A stretch of 64,000 nucleotides of DNA from Epiperipatus broadwayi (GCA_028023455.1 JAQFVV010000157.1:1798001-1862000); one strand, 5' to 3'; shown: positions 47,601-53,134, counted from the first letter of the stretch. The notes: generated from the letters alone by a model not told the origin. Program-made: numbers and translations.

Positions 47601-49245
47601 AATTTGTAAAATAGTGATTTATTACATCTTTTTGCTATCAGAGTTAATAATAGAATGAATGATTGTATAAATGACTCAACTTGAACATAGGTTAAGATTT
47701 TAATAATATTAACGATTAATAATTGGTATTTTTTTATTAATTAATATTTTGAGTTCAATAAAAAATGATGATTGATTCAAATAATGTACTAATTTTCTAT
47801 TCATCAAAATGTCAACAAATTTTAGTCAAAATCAATTCCACAGAAATTTTCTATTATTTCAATTACATTAACTTTAAAATCATGTAATTTCAATATTTTA
47901 ATATATTCATAAATCCACCATAAAAATGAAATTATTATTTTCTTTAAATACTATATTAAGAATTAATGTATTCTAAATGAAAAAAAAGTTTTTGTAATTT
48001 ACTATAGAAACGATTAATTTGTTTGCTGGGTTTAAATAAAATTATATTAACCCGTCCCTTTTAATTTCAAATCAACTTTAAAAAATATGCTTTTAGTTTA
48101 CTATTTATATATTGTATTTAAATCTTTTACTACATTAAAACCTTTTTTTATAACGGTCAGATTCTACCTGGCTGGGAACTATAGGATGGATGTCCTACGG
48201 ATCCACCATAATTCTGATATGGCAATCCTGCCATTGGACCAAATGCTGGTGGCTGAGAATACGCACCCGAATATCCAGAAGCTAGAGGTGCAGAACTTTG
48301 TACAATCGCTGGGTCGTTGGGAAGACCCGCTTTGAAAGATGTTGAAGGCATTTTTGGAGGCTCACATATATGCAAGTCTTTGATATCACTTCCGCGAAAG
48401 ATAATATATTCGAATACTTCATCACGAGGAGCTACGGGACGATCAGTAGGCCGATCTTCTGTTCCAAATGAACGCACTAAAAAAAAAAAACATATAGCAA
48501 ATTTACGTACAACTACAAATACGAGTGTTGACAAAAACAATAGAAAGTATAAACAAATACAAAACGTTTTAAATTTTAACGCTAACAGTTAAACAAAAAA
48601 TATTAATAATAGAAACATAAATTTTTTTACGCTAACAGTTTCTCTCACAACTATATTATAATTAACTTTATAGTAGTAAACTTTTTTATTTATAAATTTT
48701 AAAAAAGGGAATATTAAAAAATTTACTTTTAATTGTACATTTCATATACAATTTCTTCCAACAGCAGTTGTATGAATATTCTAATGTAACAAATTTTCAA
48801 ATTATGTTTAAATTTCTGCTAAAATTTTTGCAAACGCATATTATGTAAAAGCTGTCAAATTTTATTGAAAATTTAGTCTGAAATAATGCCTAAATTAAAA
48901 GTGTATAAAAACTAATGATAGGGCTATCAAAACTTATTATAAATTTAAGTAGCTTACTGTTTTATATAATAAATTTGAATGTCAATTAATAACAATAACA
49001 CAAAAAAGATTAGCACACATTAAATTTCTAATATATGACTCGCAAGTAACTCAATGATATAAACACAATTCCATTAACATTAATTATACGATACTATATA
49101 TATAACGTTTATAGCAACACCGACCTTTAGCTAAGGCGACTGTTGATTCGTTGGTATCAATTGTATATAAAATACCTTCATAACGAATTTCTGACTTTGA
49201 AATTAGACTAATTTTACTTCCTATGTACTGTAATGCACTACTCAT
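2609..49245 (-). CDS. LSM14: LSM14 / Trailer hitch (RAP55, Scd6 family) mRNA-binding repressor, 7 coding exons
   Basis: Seven minus-strand exons join in frame to about 398 residues. Seen: an N-terminal Lsm domain with [20 protein letters not shown] and [14 protein letters not shown] (residues 7-55); [13 protein letters not shown] after it; a Q/P-rich linker with RKSPTMDQ; an RG-rich run leading to the FDF box [15 protein letters not shown] (about 239-253); an FFD box [13 protein letters not shown] (about 308-320); a TFG box [16 protein letters not shown] (about 333-348); then an RGG tail. This is the complete domain order of LSM14. In the family the Lsm and FDF parts bind 4E-T/eIF4E-side factors and DDX6 in cytoplasmic mRNPs and P-bodies, repressing translation and aiding decapping; here that is inferred. 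The length fits (human LSM14B is about 385 and LSM14A about 463). Introns 1-4 are phase 1 and introns 5-6 are phase 2. An extra exon inside the 31-kb intron 2 cannot be excluded. Confidence 0.93.
2782..2937 (-). CDS. LSM14: LSM14 coding exon 6 (TFG box and RGG tail)
   Basis: The exon opens with TTTTTAG and reads [18 protein letters not shown] (TFG box), then an arginine/glycine repeat with [20 protein letters not shown], the RNA-binding RGG region. After AGAGGAGG comes GTAAAT. This can be read two ways: as a donor leading to a short exon 7, or as coding through GGG to an in-frame TAA at 2778-2780, which would end the protein at 381 residues. The donor reading is preferred because a very strong acceptor lies about 115 bases further on. 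Confidence 0.88.
2938..8021 (-). other. LSM14 intron 5 (about 5.1 kb)
   Basis: A phase-2 intron with donor GTAATT and acceptor TTTTTAG. A degraded LINE tail lies at 3770-4350. A less AT-rich unclassified patch lies at about 5095-5340 and another at about 6170-6460; neither has a useful ORF or visible terminal repeats. There is a C12 run at 7851-7862. The rest is AT-rich with nothing recognised. Confidence 0.8.
3770..4350 (-). mobile_element. Degraded LINE 3' fragment (minus strand)
   Basis: A pyrimidine-rich stretch on the plus strand; read on the minus strand it resembles the end of a non-LTR retrotransposon protein. There is a D/RxKW-like segment (MYRKVKC, stop, SLL) followed by a short tail (KPSALKKS, stop, VRRHSRG) like the region that ends with an NEED-type motif in many LINEs. 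Frames are broken. The fragment is short and the call rests on the order of residues only. Confidence 0.35.
8022..8193 (-). CDS. LSM14: LSM14 coding exon 5 (acidic stretch and FFD box)
   Basis: 172 bases, phase 1 in and phase 2 out. The peptide is an acidic, S/E/D-rich run ([20 protein letters not shown], then four glutamates) followed by [17 protein letters not shown]. [13 protein letters not shown] is the conserved FFD box that binds EDC4/Ge-1 in the family. The acceptor is TATAG and the donor is AAAGG before GTAATT. The phase-2 donor is supported because GG plus the T opening exon 6 gives glycine and leads straight into the TFG box. Confidence 0.93.
8650..9480 (-). mobile_element. Old LINE reverse-transcriptase fragment (minus strand)
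   Basis: On the minus strand, pieces of a reverse transcriptase occur in the expected order but in different frames: [11 protein letters not shown] (compare F.D..KAFD, RT block A), then [18 protein letters not shown]-like sequence where the GVRQGC...LFN block is expected, then [13 protein letters not shown], the conserved segment after the YADD block. Several stops and frameshifts make it inactive. It resembles the equally decayed plus-strand copy at 37260-38460. Confidence 0.5.
9650..10400 (-). repeat. Dispersed, formerly coding-like repeat, copy 2
   Basis: The opposite-orientation partner of the repeat at 300-1160. The minus frame at 10127-10315 reads in part [18 protein letters not shown] and [20 protein letters not shown]. 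The plus copy shows a similar order (KSSHIKLLDLLS, VLSYISSPGI), which suggests a shared ancestral protein. No catalytic motif was recognised, so the element type is unknown. Confidence 0.5.
10703..10845. repeat. Inverted-repeat family, copy A (deleted)
   Basis: Begins aaaacaggcaaaactctcc, has only about 40 bases of the internal part, then agctttgcctgtttcaat and a tail ending aaatggtgatcatgtgatg. The two ends are inverted relative to each other. The same ends and tail occur at 41800-42030, 52232-52310, 52741-53134 and 55230-55445. Most of the interior is deleted. Confidence 0.7.
11281..11756. repeat. Direct duplication, left copy
   Basis: This copy and 12826-13168 share long identical runs, for example tttggattcctttttttcat, acacaacttatcccaatat and ttagccatttccagatt. 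The left copy has about 150 extra bases (11402-11556) absent from the right. The copies are in the same orientation, about 1.1 kb apart. Confidence 0.8.
12270..12800 (+). mobile_element. LTR-like or retroposed promoter-bearing stretch (tentative)
   Basis: An island clearly less AT-rich than its surroundings, lying between the two direct duplications. It contains a TATA box (tataaatag, 12316-12324), about 30 bases later an initiator-like tcatcagc, and AATAAA-type sequence near 12763. Such a promoter plus polyadenylation signal within about 500 bases is typical of a solo LTR. The ends (TG/CA, target duplication) were not identified. The minus ORF 12244-12441 overlaps it and was not recognised. 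Confidence 0.3.
12826..13168. repeat. Direct duplication, right copy
   Basis: The same-orientation partner of 11281-11756, ending with catcacggagacactaaaat where the left copy has catcatggagacagtaaaat. It differs by scattered substitutions and one large indel, so the duplication is not recent. The copies do not begin with TG and end with CA, which argues against LTRs. Confidence 0.78.
14105..14922. mobile_element. Foldback of two head-to-head tRNA-derived SINE-like units
   Basis: The outer 25 bases are perfect inverted repeats (14105-14129 and 14898-14922, reading tgtatttatatactggacta inward). Arms run about 14105-14441 and 14601-14922 around a loop of about 160 bases. Each arm has a tRNA-like head: on the minus strand at about 14292-14375 there is an A box tggctcagttgg and a B box ggttcgaatcc; on the plus strand at about 14650-14720 there is cacagttggttagagc and a decayed B box. 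After the head comes a CTGAAGAAG...CGAAACG body and an A/T-rich tail with aataaa-like sequence. The arms are diverged. Confidence 0.75.
14292..14375 (-). repeat. tRNA-like head of SINE unit, minus strand
   Basis: Reads ggcaggatggctcagttgg, ttagagcattatcttaaaat and ggttcgaatccc, matching RNA polymerase III A- and B-box consensus. The anticodon arm is expanded and irregular, so this is a SINE head and not a working tRNA. It has the overall look of a Leu- or Ile-type tRNA, but the parent is uncertain. Confidence 0.7.
15446..15640 (-). other. Unidentified coding-like segment in LSM14 intron 4, part 2
   Basis: A second minus-strand frame close to part 1: from about 15620 it reads [20 protein letters not shown], then [16 protein letters not shown] and [17 protein letters not shown], ending TAA at 15446-15448, followed at once by a 15-base A run (minus strand). 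A possible acceptor (ATTATATAG) lies where the coding-like sequence begins. The amino-acid pattern looks protein-derived. Together with part 1 it may be a broken gene or processed copy; the parent is unknown. Confidence 0.35.
15696..15833 (-). other. Unidentified coding-like segment in LSM14 intron 4, part 1
   Basis: A 45-codon minus-strand frame starting at ATG (15831-15833): it begins [20 protein letters not shown] and ends [10 protein letters not shown] before TGA. Composition (W, Y, P, mixed charge) is unlike the chance ORFs around it. A T10 tract and CAAG lie just before the ATG, and the phase fits a splice from LSM14 exon 4 (G plus CT gives alanine), which would make an alternative C-terminus lacking FFD, TFG and RGG parts. 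It might instead be a decayed exon or retrocopy of another gene. The family was not recognised. Confidence 0.35.
16122..16289 (-). CDS. LSM14: LSM14 coding exon 4 (RG-rich stretch and FDF box)
   Basis: 168 bases, phase 1 to phase 1. It encodes [18 protein letters not shown], then [19 protein letters not shown], the FDF (DFDF) motif that in this family contacts the DDX6/Me31B helicase and competes with EDC3 and Pat1. The acceptor is TTTAAG and the donor is ATTG before GTAGGT. The leftover G completes a glutamate codon with exon 5, but it would also complete an alanine codon with an unidentified coding-like segment only about 290 bases downstream (see 15696-15833). Confidence 0.93.
16290..16519 (-). 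other. LSM14 intron 3 (230 bp)
   Basis: A short phase-1 intron with donor GTATGT and acceptor TTTAAG. AT-rich, nothing else seen. Confidence 0.88.
16520..16735 (-). CDS. LSM14: LSM14 coding exon 3 (basic, Q/N-rich linker)
   Basis: 216 bases, phase 1 to phase 1. The peptide includes [18 protein letters not shown], where RKSPTM is a conserved short element of LSM14 linkers, then a K/E stretch and a Q/N-rich run ending near QNQNRA. The acceptor is TTTTAG before GTTCAAGG (AG at 16736-16737) and the donor is a strong GTATGT directly after GGGCTA. An ORF start at the internal ATG (16688) would miss the first residues of the exon. Confidence 0.9.
19271..19288. repeat. Target-site duplication left of retroposed tRNA
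   Basis: caaaatactacatttgtt, matching 19388-19405 (caaaatattacatttgtt) at 17 of 18 bases. These two copies bracket a roughly 100-base insert carrying the tRNA and an A-rich tail. Confidence 0.7.
19312..19383 (-). tRNA. tRNA-Gly(TCC)-like sequence, retroposed
   Basis: 72 bases on the minus strand with the features of tRNA-Gly(TCC): D-arm A box tggcctagtgg, anticodon loop around TTCCAA in ctgccttccaagcag, B box ggttcgcttcc and discriminator A. The acceptor stem has one mismatch (position 3, U against C) and a G-U pair, so it may no longer work. It is flanked by an 18-base near-perfect direct repeat (19271-19288 and 19388-19405) and has an A8 stretch after its 3' end on the minus strand, which suggests insertion by LINE-driven retroposition. 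Confidence 0.75.
19388..19405. repeat. Target-site duplication right of retroposed tRNA
   Basis: The direct partner of 19271-19288 with one C/T difference. Confidence 0.7.
21130..21290 (+). mobile_element. Old LINE reverse-transcriptase fragment, 5' part, interrupted
   Basis: Read on the plus strand with a frameshift or two, it gives GFRK(S/G)..GT, a linker with [12 protein letters not shown], then [16 protein letters not shown], which matches the FRKG...GTRD and F.DY.KAFD blocks of a LINE RT. The match stops exactly where the next element begins at 21291, and the following RT block appears at about 25480. Confidence 0.55.
21291..25466. mobile_element. 4.2-kb composite element with inverted, permuted arms
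   Basis: Starts TGTAACGATCC and ends CTCGTTACA. Three blocks recur in inverted orientation: Z (21291-21560 and 25070-25340, sharing ggcgccatctaggcatttga and taaagtaggcagatacg), Y (21716-22046 and 24103-24423, about 90% alike by eye) and X (22055-22515 and 24468-24960). On the left the order is Z, Y, X; on the right, read on the minus strand, it is Z, X, Y. A TGTAACGA...TCGTTACA motif also lies at 23201-23228. A TATA-like region and promoter-like stretch (about 23660-23760) would suit LTRs. No intact protein is left. Confidence 0.65.
23201..23228. repeat. Short inverted repeat TGTAACGA...TCGTTACA
   Basis: 28 bases with perfect 8-base inverted ends. The same ends frame 25442-25466, and TGTAACGA also begins the composite at 21291. 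It is followed on both sides of the composite by similar sequence ending AGTTCGCA, so it is a fixed part of the element. Confidence 0.65.
25480..25600 (+). mobile_element. Old LINE reverse-transcriptase fragment, continuation after insertion
   Basis: Reads RQGGI, a stop, then [18 protein letters not shown], the GVRQGC.LSP.LFN.Y.E block that follows the KAFD block in LINE RTs. Orientation is the same as 21130-21290. About 90 residues normally lying between these blocks are absent, so the host LINE was deleted as well as interrupted. Confidence 0.5.
25651..26158. repeat. Nested hairpin/MITE with about 55-bp inverted ends
   Basis: The left end (25651-25708: ataatgaataatatttctgt ... ctctcacgcaagg) pairs with the right end (26104-26158: cttgcgtgagagtggtgc ... 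aatattattcatt). Just inside the left end the first part is repeated directly (25626-25680 and 25708-25762), and the second copy forms its own hairpin with 25775-25821. The interior was not recognised. Confidence 0.65.
29309..29528. repeat. About 220-bp direct repeat, copy 1
   Basis: Begins gatctagtgtctaaaatacc and shares with 29718-29946 the pieces cacctcactgagg, catttatcgataaa, tattttataaaatacaagct, gacttg and tttacta. Same orientation, separated by about 190 bases of unrelated sequence. The beginning gctattaagacacactta is not shared. Family unknown. Confidence 0.75.
29718..29946. repeat. About 220-bp direct repeat, copy 2
   Basis: The partner of 29309-29528 with many substitutions (for example tgaaactgatttggggatgg where copy 1 has tgaaaccgttttgaggatg). 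The two are too diverged for a recent tandem duplication; separate insertions of one family, or an old duplication, are both possible. Confidence 0.72.
30150..30460. repeat. Tandem pair of foldback-family end fragments
   Basis: Two successive copies (about 30167-30290 and 30295-30455) of tttccatcat, followed by atttaaacttttccaaatac, (a/t)tattagtaataa and cactgaagttttgagatgat. These match the body and terminus (actatttccat...) of the foldback at 14105-14922. The same terminal motif in opposite orientation (gatgatggaaatagtcc) occurs at 33776-33795, on the far side of the RTE element. Confidence 0.6.
30868..31599 (+). pseudogene. RTE endonuclease (AP-endonuclease-like) domain, broken
   Basis: The domain that nicks target DNA to prime reverse transcription. 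Visible blocks: [19 protein letters not shown] (the catalytic E region), [42 protein letters not shown] (the GDFNA block with G-N in place of G-D), [17 protein letters not shown], and [12 protein letters not shown] (the final SDH catalytic block). The last 168 codons (31092-31598) are open. The earlier part lies in other frames, and the domain is cut from RT by a single in-frame TAG. Confidence 0.85.
31601..33673 (+). pseudogene. RTE reverse transcriptase and C-terminal domain, broken
   Basis: Open from about 31601 to 32873 in the endonuclease frame. RT blocks: [62 protein letters not shown] (first catalytic D), [13 protein letters not shown] (GVRQGC-type block with D-D). After a [11 protein letters not shown] (catalytic FADD at 32934-32945) follows, then [40 protein letters not shown] and [15 protein letters not shown]. 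The end is [11 protein letters not shown] with TGA at 33671. An exact in-frame 57-base tandem duplication lies ahead of the RT core. Confidence 0.88.
31734..31847 (+). repeat. 57-bp tandem duplication inside RTE ORF
   Basis: 31734-31790 and 31791-31847 are near identical and encode [19 protein letters not shown] twice, with few changes. It preserves the reading frame, so it could have arisen in an active element or after insertion. Confidence 0.9.
33660..33800. repeat. RTE 3' TGA repeat and flanking hairpin end
   Basis: TGA units at 33671-33685 close the RTE. Next to them gttggattatatcatc (33688-33704) and gatgatggaaatagtcc (33776-33795) are inverted relative to each other. They match the ends of the 14.1-kb foldback family, as does 30295. 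Confidence 0.6.
36900..38460 (+). mobile_element. Old LINE fragment with reverse-transcriptase remnants
   Basis: Many frame breaks, but the order of RT blocks is visible on the plus strand: [11 protein letters not shown] at about 37560, a [10 protein letters not shown] block at about 37640 (compare KAFDRVN), then [11 protein letters not shown] at about 37875 (in place of YADD), and MDESRG at about 38172 where a YGSE.W block is expected. The 5' boundary is guessed. It was not matched to the RTE at 30868; it looks like the same type as the 8650-9480 fragment. Confidence 0.5.
38474..38841. mobile_element. hAT-type MITE with 8-bp target duplication
   Basis: Ends are caggggtccccaacc (left) and ggttggggacctctg (right), inverted with one mismatch and matching the common hAT CAGGGGTCCCCAACC type. 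Directly outside both ends lies the same 8 bases, tcttaagg (38466-38473 and 38842-38849), the expected hAT target duplication. 368 bases, no ORF, so it would rely on a transposase from elsewhere. Sequences near both ends (ggcgggcac) are inverted as well. Confidence 0.95.
41800..42030. repeat. Inverted-repeat family, copy B (MITE-like)
   Basis: A flank with catcacacgatcactatttc leads to acaggcaaaactctcc and tagtgccactcaa; after a unique core (ctggggatattggatgag, cttctggcatccattga) the inverted end agtggcactactgcatgg and agagttttgcctgt follow. Terminal inverted arms of about 35 bp are clear. The minus ORF reading [18 protein letters not shown] is simply the core of the repeat and recurs in copy E. 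Confidence 0.75.
45290..45400 (+). mobile_element. Possible LINE YADD remnant
   Basis: The frame reads [10 protein letters not shown] around 45325-45350, resembling the catalytic (Y/F)ADD block. Nothing else in the area confirms it, and the match is short. Confidence 0.25.
47376..47596. repeat. About 220-bp long hairpin
   Basis: Ends atatcttattaaataatca and tgattatttaataagatat are perfect inverted repeats. A second inner pair runs ataatgtttattattataac, agtttcgactgttcc and agtcttcttcagatct on the left, with the reverse complement on the right, ending at about 47560. The loop is ggtggaaagggaaagg and nearby sequence. A CTGAAGAAG...CGAAAC motif occurs in both orientations. No ORF; MITE-like. Confidence 0.8.
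48168..48476 (-). CDS. LSM14: LSM14 coding exon 2 (end of Lsm domain, P/Q/G/S-rich linker)
   Basis: 309 bases, phase 1 at both ends, so skipping it would keep the frame. It opens [14 protein letters not shown], continues through [18 protein letters not shown] and the conserved CEPPK and [11 protein letters not shown] elements, then a low-complexity linker rich in S, G, P and Y ([20 protein letters not shown]). The acceptor is a T-run ending in TAG (48477-48478 are the AG on the minus strand); the donor is CCAG followed by GTAGAA. Codon use is less AT-biased than the surrounding intron. Confidence 0.95.
48477..49124 (-). other. LSM14 intron 1 (648 bp)
   Basis: A short AT-rich phase-1 intron between the two exons encoding the Lsm domain. 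Its 3' end is a T-run running into TAG. No repeat, RNA gene or ORF of note was seen in it. Confidence 0.85.
49125..49245 (-). CDS. LSM14: LSM14 coding exon 1 (start codon, first half of Lsm domain)
   Basis: The start codon is at 49243-49245, and 40 codons plus one base follow. The product begins [20 protein letters not shown], very close to LSM14 N-termini, where the second residue is usually S and [11 protein letters not shown] is conserved. The exon ends AAAG and the intron begins GTCGGT, a weak but usable donor. This boundary is chosen because the leftover G joins the TG opening exon 2 to give the conserved valine of [10 protein letters not shown]. The 5' UTR was not delimited. Confidence 0.92.
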
Positions 49246-49447
49246 CTTTAGAAGTTGAGCAGTAGTACAAAAAAGAATAAGATGGCAATGGATTCAATTT
49301 TACAACACAGCACCTACAACTCTTTTTCGTAAAATGGCGGAATTCTTTATGATTCTTTGGCTGCAATCCTTGCAAATATGCAAATTATTACCCACAATGC
49401 TACTAACATCTTCCGCGCATGACCATCAATATTCAGTTATCACGAAA
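49246..49447. promoter_or_regulatory. Shared divergent promoter of LSM14 and TAF4
   Basis: Only about 200 bases separate the two start codons, so both 5' UTRs and promoters must lie here or overlap the coding starts. Three AAxATGGC-type motifs (aagatggcaatgg at about 49281, aaaatggcgg at 49331 and aaaatggcgtcgg at the TAF4 ATG) resemble YY1/Pleiohomeotic sites common in TATA-less housekeeping promoters. There is also cccacaatgc and a gcgcatga that is NRF1-like. No TATA box was seen in a useful place. Motif calls are by eye. Confidence 0.7.
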
Positions 49448-50662
49448 ATGGCGTCGGCGAAGTCCTTGGAAGATATGCTCTCTTCTGAGGTCGATGAAAC
49501 AGCCGTCAATGCATTAGTTGGATCTCTTGAATCGCAATTAGCATCGCCAACTATTCATGCAACAAATCAAGATACAATAACAAGTTCAGTATCCACAAAT
49601 CATGTGAATAGTACGTCTGTTGTCAGTGATAGTATACCTTTCACTCAAGGACAAAAAACTGGTGTGGCTAACGTTACTCTTATTACAACACAAGCAAATA
49701 CTATACCGATTAAATCGTCAGTAAGTAAGACTCTAACCACAAATCCTCAAATTTTAGGGATTAATTCAGTTCTGTCAACTTCGGCGACGCCAACAAATAC
49801 AGTTACAGTGACATTAGCCGGAGCTTTGCCATCTAGTGGTTATATTACTCAAGTTACTTCTGCAAACGTAACACAACCTTTACTAAATACTATTTCCAGT
49901 ACTAATTCTTCACGAAATAATGATATCAAGATTGTTTATCCGTCACAAACATCTATTAATCAGTTTCCGACAAGTTTAACTGTTCCAGGTGCTAATTTAA
50001 ATACTACGCAAAGCCCAGTGAATGTAAATAATTTTTCTCAACGATCGAATCCCACTGCGGTCGCAAGTACTAATGGAAGTGTTACATCGCAAGTTTCTAA
50101 TTCCAATATTACATTTCCACTTACTACAAATGCTCCTATTAGTGCTATTCAAAATTTAGCTAATGTAGCAGCCCAGCAACCACCTCTTGTTGTACCAAGT
50201 ACAGGCAAACCTTTAAGTGGAAGAATTACTGTACGAGAACAATTAGAGCAACAAAAACAACAAGAGAAAATCGCTAACAGCAATATTCCAAAACCTCAAA
50301 TAGTAATAAAACATGAACCAGGATTACATGTTAAACACGAAACTACAACTGTTTCATCAACTACACACAATCAAACATCCAATGTTAATGTAGTGCAAGC
50401 CAAATTAGTCACAAGTACATCTAGTCCTGTACCTAGTGTAATCACTGCAACTAAAGCACAGACTTCACAGCCTGTGACAGTTGTAACACAAGTCGTTGCC
50501 TCCCAACTTTCAAATCAAAACTTATTACAAATTGTACGAGCACCTAATCAGAAAAATATTGCTCCTAGAGGAGTGATTAATGCTCCAGTAAAGATCGCCC
50601 CTCATGCCCAAGTTATTGGGATGAGACCGGGACCACCAGGAACTGTTCATGTGGGAAACCAG
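49448..50662 (+). CDS. TAF4: TAF4 (TFIID subunit 4), first coding exon
   Basis: 405 codons from ATG at 49448 to a phase-0 donor (CAG before GTTTGT). Residues 9-33 read DMLSSEVDETAVNALVGSLESQLAS, matching the start region of animal TAF4 (human has SEVDEKVVSDLVGSLESQLA). The rest is the S/T/N/Q/V-rich, low-charge sequence typical of TAF4's N-terminal half, with a basic coiled-coil-like piece (GRITVREQLEQQKQQEKI) and a K(H)EP patch. In TFIID TAF4 pairs with TAF12 through a C-terminal histone fold and recruits activators through its N-terminal Q-rich and TAFH parts; those domains would lie in exons beyond the window. An in-frame ATG 38 codons upstream (49334) is possible but has no visible family match. 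Confidence 0.9.
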
Positions 50663-52231
50663 GTTTGTATTTGTTTATCCATCTGCTTTTAATATTTATA
50701 TATTTTCTTTTTCACAAATATAAATATGTTGTATAAGTACTCATGCTAAGTAATTGAGGAAAAAATGTTATTAAAAAAAAAAACAACTTGGCAATGTCCG
50801 TTCAAATAAAGTCATATTGCATTTACACACGTGTTTATTTAATTTATTTTTTAAAGCGTTGATGTATTACTGCAAAAAGTACGTAATTTATGAATACTAC
50901 TGAATAAAGATAAGTTATTTAAATTTGCAATCACTAAAATCTATCCATTTAATACTAAAAATTTGCTATGATATGAATTAAAAAGCACTTTTAAATATAT
51001 GTATGGCTAATATATCTGCAATCAAATATATTTTCATTTCATTGATGAATTATAGATTTGAATATTAATTAACAACACCATCAACACAGTTATCTTTTTA
51101 TCTAACCAATAATTTTTTTTCCAGCTATTTTTATATTTAAAATTATTATTCATTAGTGAAATTATTTGCATATACTAAAATAGTAATAATAATAATGATA
51201 AATAGCCACTTTTAAATAAGTACGGTCATTTCAATTTTTTTTAAAAAAAAAAAAGGGGGGGGGGGCTCTATCTAAAAAAATTTTGTGATAACTATATAAA
51301 CCAATCTATGAAACACAAATATGTTCATATATAGAACATGTTGGTCCATTTTTCTATTCACTTTATATTTAGGATGTCTTTTAGATTACTCAGCAGAAAG
51401 CTTCATGTCTAATTAGAGATAACTTTATATAGCAAGAAAAAGGATAATTGACTAGAAATACAGCAAATATTAGAAGACCAAATGAAGATAGGTAAAATGA
51501 AATTAAGAAATTTATTTGCCTGTATAGAATAGAAAGCTTGAAATAGAAATTAGTATGAATTTGATCCTGAAGTATTCTGATCATGATGGCAATAAAAGAT
51601 AATATTAATAACTAAACTTTCAAAATTAATATTATATTTAATTGAATCATAAATTAATTAGCTAGTATATTTGGTTGATGAATAAAAATAAATTATATAT
51701 TTCGAGTATCACTTAGTAAATTTTGATTGCAGGTTAAACTTCATAATTGTTATTAAATAAATAATTTATTTAGAATATAATAATGTGAAGTTAATGAAAC
51801 TATATCTTAATATTTGTTACAATCAAATATTCAATTTAATGCAATCATTTCATAATCATATGTCCCAAATTATTAAATTGCATTTGTTTTTGACTCCTCC
51901 TTATTTATCAATACTTCTTCATCACTGGCATTCTCTGAATTACAACAACTTTCTATCTGTGTATTATAGTTTAATTATTTGCCATAAAACATTAATTGCC
52001 AAATACAGATCTAACTTATTGAGATTTTATATTTGCAAATTATGACATGTTAACAGGATTTTTATTTGATAGTGAATGTTAATCTTGATAAATTCTTTAT
52101 GCATGCACTCACATGATATATATATATGTAAAACTGTGAAAATGCTTTAATAATTTCGATAACATTATCATCCTGCATTTTTTCATATATAAATCTTTTT
52201 TTGTTTGCCCAGTTTTTATTAATTTTGTATT

Positions 52232-52310
52232 TTAAAATATCACATGATCACTATTTCTTATGCTTGCTTTTAACTGTTATTAAAAGAGAGTTTTGCCTGT
52301 TTTAATATTT
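52232..52310. repeat. Inverted-repeat family, copy C (fragment)
   Basis: Only the outer tail (atcacatgatcactatttct, then tatgcttgc) and one terminus (agagttttgcctgtttta) remain, joined directly. It is an internal-deletion remnant about 430 bp from copy D. Confidence 0.65.
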
Positions 52311-52740
52311 TAAAATATGTTAAAATGTTAATCTTATTATCAGTATGATGGTCATTAACAATTTGCCTTTTTTTTTTTTGTATTTGTGAAATTATAAAAA
52401 ATCTTACTTTATACTGACTGTACAGTATGTAGTGATTTTTTTTTTCTTTCTAATAATATTAATTTATTTCATATTTTAATTTTAACATTAGTAATTTCCC
52501 TTTTCCTCATAGAAAACATCTCTTTCTACTTAGTAAGACCCCCATATTGATGATATTCAGATCCAATCTCTTAAAATCCACAAATAATAAACTAATATTA
52601 TATACACTTTTTAACACACGTGTATAATATAGATATGTGTATAACATATGAATCTATCTATGATCTACTTTATTGTTGTTTAAAAATTATACATACAAAG
52701 ATATCAATAAAAATATGTATATATGTAAAAGAATATAATT

Positions 52741-53134
52741 AAAACAGGCAAAACTCTCCATACAGGTAGTGCCACTTAGTGCAAGCCAGAGTAATCAATG
52801 GATGCCAGAAGATTTAGGCATAAAATCCCTATCTAGTGCCTACTCATCCATCCCTAGACTAGTTTCTAGCTTGTTGCTTTTGTCAGGGTGGAGCCTTGGA
52901 TCTGAGAGCATTGCACCTAGATCCAAGACTCCTCACTAACAAAAGCCACAAGCTAGAAACTAGTCTGGGGATATAGGATGAGTAGGTACTAGATAAGGAT
53001 TTTATGTACAAGCCTTCTGGCATCCATTGATTACTCTAGCTTTCACTAAGTGGCACAACTGTATGGAGAGTTTTGCCTGTTTTAATAATAGTTATGAGCA
53101 AGCATAAGAAATGGTGATCATGTGATGTTTAGTG
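52741..53134. repeat. Inverted-repeat family, copy D (longest, near-palindromic)
   Basis: The most complete copy. It runs from aaaacaggcaaaactctcc to ggagagttttgcctgtttta (53066-53085) and continues to a tail with agaaatggtgatcatgtgat. Its two halves are inverted copies of each other over about 165 bases, meeting near 52920 where gcattgcacctag joins atccaagactcc. It could form a very long hairpin. No transposase ORF is present, so if mobile it depended on another element. Confidence 0.78.

Larger units (their letters stand above)
16736..48167 (-). other. LSM14 intron 2 (about 31.4 kb), TE-filled
   Basis: A phase-1 intron nearly two thirds the length of the visible gene. It holds the retroposed tRNA-Gly, the permuted 4.2-kb composite nested in an old LINE, the RTE LINE, direct duplications at 29.3/29.7 kb, the hAT MITE and several hairpins. 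Stretches with nothing recognisable include roughly 16.8-19.2, 19.4-21.1, 26.2-29.2, 33.8-37.2, 38.9-41.7, 42.1-45.2 and 45.5-47.3 kb, where only AT-rich sequence, homopolymer runs and short chance ORFs were seen. Confidence 0.8.

Noticed and set aside
48087-48592. Plus ORFs 48087-48335 and 48317-48592
   Set aside because: Antisense shadows of LSM14 exon 2.
7851-51265. Poly-C/poly-G runs (7851-7862, 20557-20566, 42504-42516, 51255-51265)
   Set aside because: Striking in AT-rich DNA, but isolated homopolymers with no structure around them; could be slippage or sequencing-length artefacts.
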